Below, in pieces: positions 61,135 through 64,000 of a stretch of 64,000 bases of DNA. The stretch comes from Urbifossiella limnaea (GTDB taxonomy: Bacteria; Planctomycetota; Planctomycetia; Gemmatales; Gemmataceae), in NCBI RefSeq assembly GCF_007747215.1, contig NZ_CP036273.1, positions 6,618,322 to 6,682,321 of the forward strand, written 5' to 3'. Below the pieces are notes generated by a model. It ran no database searches. It was given only the letters and a program-made list of their open reading frames with translations, and was not told where the DNA came from. Position 1 is the stretch's first letter. Each line of letters starts with the position of its first letter. Both the position numbers and the translations under genes were made by a program.

Positions 61135-62541
61135 CTACCGCGGGAGCCCCGGGGCGGCCCGGAACCTCGTCACCGGGCCGCCGCCCGCCGTGTCCCACAC
61201 CCACACGGTGCCGTCGAACCCGGCGGCGGCGACGCGGGCGCCGGTGCGGTCGGCGGCGACCGCGTACAGCCAGTCGGCCGGGCCGGCGTACTCGCGGACG
61301 AGCCGGGCCGAGGCCGGGTCGTGCTGCCGGACCTTCCCGTCGCCGGCGGCGGTGAACACCTGCCCGCCGGCGACGGCGAGGGCGAACACGGGGCGGGCGG
61401 CGGCGAACGGCAGGTAGCGGGTGTGGCCGGCCTTCGCGAACCGCTCCTCCATGTCGGCCGCGCTGCCGTTCTCGTCCTGCGCCTTCACCGGCTCCCACGC
61501 CCGCACCGCCGCCCCGCCGCCGGCCGAGTACGCCACGCCGGCCGGGTCGAAGCCGACCCCGTACACCTCGAACTGCCCGGTGTGCGGGCCGTACTGCCGG
61601 CGGTGGCCGTTGTACGTCGTGAACAGCTTGCCGGTCGCAGCGTCGAGCACCTTCACCGTCCGGTCCTTGCTCGCGGTGGCCACGAACCGGCCGTCCGGGC
61701 TCACCGCCGCGGCCGTTACCCAGTCGGAGTGGAACGCGGCCCGCCAGCGCTCCCGGCCGTCGGCGACCGCGAACGCCCGCGCGGTCCGGTCGGCGCCGCC
61801 GGCGACGGCCGTCTTGCCGTCGGCCGAGAAGGCGACGGCCAGCACCACGTCCTCGAACACGCCGAGCACCTTGCGGGCGGCCGGCTTCGTCGGATCGACG
61901 AGCGCCGCCTCGCCGTACTCGCCCGGCGTCCCGCCCCCGACCAGCAGCCGCGCGCCGTCGGCCGAATACGCGAGCGCCTGGACGCGGTCCGGCAGGCCGG
62001 GGAGGCGGCGGAGCAGCTTGCCGGTCGCCGGCTCCCAGACGGTCACCTCGTTCACGCCCCCGACGGCGACCTCGCGGCCGTCAGGCGAGAAGGCGAGCGC
62101 GTACACCGGGGCCGGCGCCGGGTAGCGCTCCGGGGCCGCGGGGTGCGAGCGGGGCGGGAGGTAGGAGCGGATCGCCGCGGCCGGGTCGGGGCCGTCGAAC
62201 GTCGCACCGGCGGCGACCCAGCGGCGGACGGCGGCGACCTGCGCCGGGCTCAGCGGCTCGTCGTCCGGCGGCATCCGCCGCTTCGGGTCGGCGTCCGTCA
62301 GGCGAAGGAGCAACTCCGACTCGTCCGCCTTACCCGGCACGACCGGCGGCTCGCCCGACCTGCCGGCGACGGTCAGGTCAGCCCACGTCGCGAGCTTGTA
62401 CCCGCCCTGCGCCTTCGGGCCGCTGTGGCAGCTGACGCACCGGGCCGCGAGCAGCGGGGCCACGTCGGCCTTGAAGCTCGGGTCGGCGGCGACCGCCGGG
62501 GAGGCGGCCGCGAGCAGCGCGAGGGCGGCGAGGCGGGTCAT
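61135..62541 (-). CDS. c-type cytochrome (PSCyt1) - WD40 repeat protein
   Basis: 468 residues. Signal peptide to about residue 19, then a haem-binding CVSCHSG at 35-41, with the PSCyt1-type segment LLLRLTDADPKRRMPPDDEPLSPAQVAAVRRWVAAGA. From about 145 onwards it is WD40-type propeller: VYALAFSPDGREVAVGG, VTAAAVSPDGRFVATASKDRTVKVLD and VAAAGFDGTVWVWDTAGG. This combination is typical of planctomycetes; the role is likely periplasmic electron transfer or scaffolding, unproven. It follows the PSD1/DUF1553 gene by 13 bp and probably shares its transcript. Confidence 0.9.
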   Translation of the reverse strand: MTRLAALALLAAASPAVAADPSFKADVAPLLAARCVSCHSGPKAQGGYKLATWADLTVAGRSGEPPVVPGKADESELLLRLTDADPKRRMPPDDEPLSPAQVAAVRRWVAAGATFDGPDPAAAIRSYLPPRSHPAAPERYPAPAPVYALAFSPDGREVAVGGVNEVTVWEPATGKLLRRLPGLPDRVQALAYSADGARLLVGGGTPGEYGEAALVDPTKPAARKVLGVFEDVVLAVAFSADGKTAVAGGADRTARAFAVADGRERWRAAFHSDWVTAAAVSPDGRFVATASKDRTVKVLDAATGKLFTTYNGHRRQYGPHTGQFEVYGVGFDPAGVAYSAGGGAAVRAWEPVKAQDENGSAADMEERFAKAGHTRYLPFAAARPVFALAVAGGQVFTAAGDGKVRQHDPASARLVREYAGPADWLYAVAADRTGARVAAAGFDGTVWVWDTAGGGPVTRFRAAPGLPR

Positions 62542-62554
62542 GGCCGGTCCGGGG

Positions 62555-64000
62555 TCAGTGCTGGAGCAGGAACTCGCGGGTGTTCACCACCGCCCACGCC
62601 AGGTCGCGGACGGCCTCGGCGCGGTCCCCGGGGCGCGCCAGGTAGCCGACCACCTTCGCCTTCTCGGCGGCGGTCGGGAAGCGGGCGAAGGCGGCGAGAT
62701 AGAGTTCGTCGGCGAGGCGGTCGTCGGACAGCGGGGCGTAGCGCGCCGCGGCGGCGACGCGCTGGGCGACGGCGCCGCCGTTGAGCATCTGCAGCGCCTG
62801 GTCGACGGTCGGCTCGTCGGCCCGCTCGCAGGCGCACGGGCTCTCGCGCTTCGGCTGGCCGAACGCCCGCAGGAATTCGGACTGCTCGGGGAGCGCCCGC
62901 TGTGTCGCGTACTCGGTGCGGTCGACGAGGCGGCGCAGCTGATCGCGCAGCCCGCGGACGGCTCCGTCGCCGTCGGCCCGCGCCGCGACCAGCGCGGCCG
63001 TCTGCTCCGGCGTCCGCGGCCCCGGGCGGGCGAGCAGCTCCACCGCCTCGGCCGACAGCCCGGCGGGGGGCGGCGCCTTGCCGCCCGGCGGGGTGATGGT
63101 CAGCTTCAGCGGCATCGCCCCGGCCGGCTTGGCGACCTTCAGCACCAACCGGTGCTCGCCGGCGTCGAGCGCCAGCGGCACCTTCCACGTCGGCCCGGCC
63201 GCGAGCGCCTTGTCGCGGGTGCTGTCGAACGCGAGCGTCCCGTCGGCCCACAGGGTGAACTCGAACCGCCTCCGGTCGAGTACGACCTCGGCCGTGCCGG
63301 CGGCGCGGGTGAAGACCGTGCGCGTGAGGTAGAACGTGCCGGCGCCCTTCCCGAAGTCGAACGCCCTGGCGTCGGCGTGGTCGGCCCGCTTGGTCCAGCG
63401 CGTGCCGGCGAACGGGTCGGCCGGGTCCACGGCCGCACCCGCGGCGAGCGGCCCGGCGCTGTGCCATACCCCGGCCCACCACGGCAGCGCGGCCACCTTC
63501 GTCCGCGCGCCGGCCTCCCACTTCGGCAGGTCCGCCTTGAGCCGGTCGATCGCCGCCGCGAGTTCGCCCTCACGCTTCGCCAACTCGGCGGGGATGTCGC
63601 CCGCGGGTCGGAGCGCGCCGGTCACTTGCCCGACCGCGTCTTGCAGCTGCTCGGCAGTAAGGCGGCGGACGCGGGCGTGCGAGAAAAGCACGTCGTCGGC
63701 GGCGTTGAGCGGGACCGTCGCCGCGGCGCGCTGGTACGTGTGGCTGTTGCACACGAGGCGGATGACATGCTTGCGGTCGAAGCCGGACTTCACGAACGCC
63801 GCCGCCAGCCCGTCGAGCAACTCCGGGTTCGCCGGCGGGTTCGACGAGCGGAAGTCGTCCACCGGGTGAACGATCCCGCGGCCGAGGAGCGCGGCCCAGA
63901 TGCGGTTCACCTCGACGCGCGCGAAGAACGGGTTGCCGGGCGCGGTGAGCCAGCGGGCGAACGCGGCGCGGCGGTCGGCCGCGGGGTCGTCGCCGGCCGC
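62555..64000 (-). CDS. PSD1/DUF1553 domain protein, C-terminal part (5' truncated by window edge)
   Basis: 481 residues are visible; the frame is open through base 64000, so the N-terminus lies beyond the window. The DUF1553 landmarks are RRAAFARWLTAPGNPFFARVEVNRIWAALLGRGIVHPVDDFR, NPELLDGLAAAFVKSGFD and TAEQLQDAVGQVTG. A roughly 200-residue insertion (KWEAGARTKVAALPWWAGVWHSAG ... HRLVLKVAKPAGAMPLKLTI) interrupts the domain. It looks like a beta-sandwich carbohydrate-binding-type module, absent from the two other copies in this window. The end is YLAAFARFPTAAEKAKVVGYL. No DUF1501 partner follows; a cytochrome-WD40 gene does. Confidence 0.87.
   Translation of the reverse strand, partial: AAGDDPAADRRAAFARWLTAPGNPFFARVEVNRIWAALLGRGIVHPVDDFRSSNPPANPELLDGLAAAFVKSGFDRKHVIRLVCNSHTYQRAAATVPLNAADDVLFSHARVRRLTAEQLQDAVGQVTGALRPAGDIPAELAKREGELAAAIDRLKADLPKWEAGARTKVAALPWWAGVWHSAGPLAAGAAVDPADPFAGTRWTKRADHADARAFDFGKGAGTFYLTRTVFTRAAGTAEVVLDRRRFEFTLWADGTLAFDSTRDKALAAGPTWKVPLALDAGEHRLVLKVAKPAGAMPLKLTITPPGGKAPPPAGLSAEAVELLARPGPRTPEQTAALVAARADGDGAVRGLRDQLRRLVDRTEYATQRALPEQSEFLRAFGQPKRESPCACERADEPTVDQALQMLNGGAVAQRVAAAARYAPLSDDRLADELYLAAFARFPTAAEKAKVVGYLARPGDRAEAVRDLAWAVVNTREFLLQH

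Noticed and set aside
61090-61140. Third copy of the 47-bp repeat
   Set aside because: Only the GGGGCTAC/GTAGCC parts match. Too degenerate to call a copy.
1-64000. CRISPR arrays, rRNA or tRNA genes
   Set aside because: No regularly spaced direct repeats, conserved rRNA stretches or cloverleaf-like T-loop (GTTCRANNC) segments with matching stems were seen by eye. A covariance-model search would be decisive.

Overview
The window is very GC-rich bacterial DNA, by eye around 70% GC except for one AT-richer block. Its gene families point strongly to the Planctomycetes, most likely a Gemmataceae-type organism. The markers are paired PSD1 (DUF1549/DUF1553) and DUF1501 secreted proteins, c-type-cytochrome/WD40 hybrids, membrane-anchored Ser/Thr kinases beside ECF sigma factors, and many exported hydrolases. 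This placement rests on family recognition, not on a marker-gene phylogeny. Ribosome binding sites are mostly CGGAGG-like and GTG starts are common. No rRNA, tRNA or CRISPR array was seen.

Layout. 1-13 kb: a truncated PSD1 gene and its DUF1501 partner, a CocE-type hydrolase, two small hypotheticals, a RecA-like AAA ATPase, a second DUF1501 protein, an esterase, a large haem-binding HEAT-repeat protein and a DTW tRNA-modifying enzyme. 13-18 kb: a small lipoprotein with a strong terminator, an ECF sigma factor/Ser-Thr kinase pair and an FAD oxidoreductase. 18-24.4 kb: an aldo/keto reductase, an esterase and the hen1-pnkp RNA-repair pair, which is split by a GxxExxY gene lying between inverted repeats. 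24.5-34 kb: a PSD1/DUF1501 operon facing three consecutive SGNH hydrolases, which looks like a polysaccharide or deacetylation locus. 34-41.4 kb: a POT peptide transporter convergent with a tricorn-like protease, then a SulP transporter with a K+ channel.

41.4-54.3 kb is a signalling region. A zinc-finger/kinase/WD40 gene is interrupted by a complete IS701-like element with a 4-bp target duplication. Removing the element and one duplicate copy restores the reading frame exactly. An ECF sigma factor follows, then a tandem pair of large exported paralogues of unknown function and another transmembrane kinase. 54.5-57.1 kb is an accessory island: a decayed integrase fragment next to a type I Thoeris anti-phage system (thsB TIR, thsA SIR2-SLOG) in AT-richer DNA. 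57.4-64 kb returns to host-like genes: DUF4058, an OB/HD-domain nuclease, DUF6807, a cytochrome-WD40 protein and a PSD1/DUF1553 gene running off the window.

The best candidates for further attention are the Thoeris island, the GxxExxY cassette inside the RNA-repair operon, the IS701 element (Shine-Dalgarno-sequestering hairpin and apparent -1 frameshift), and a 50-bp quasi-palindromic element present twice, 51 kb apart, with 48/50 identity. The known systems here are recognised families. What may be undescribed is the arrangement of the cassette, the dispersed element and the tandem exported paralogues.
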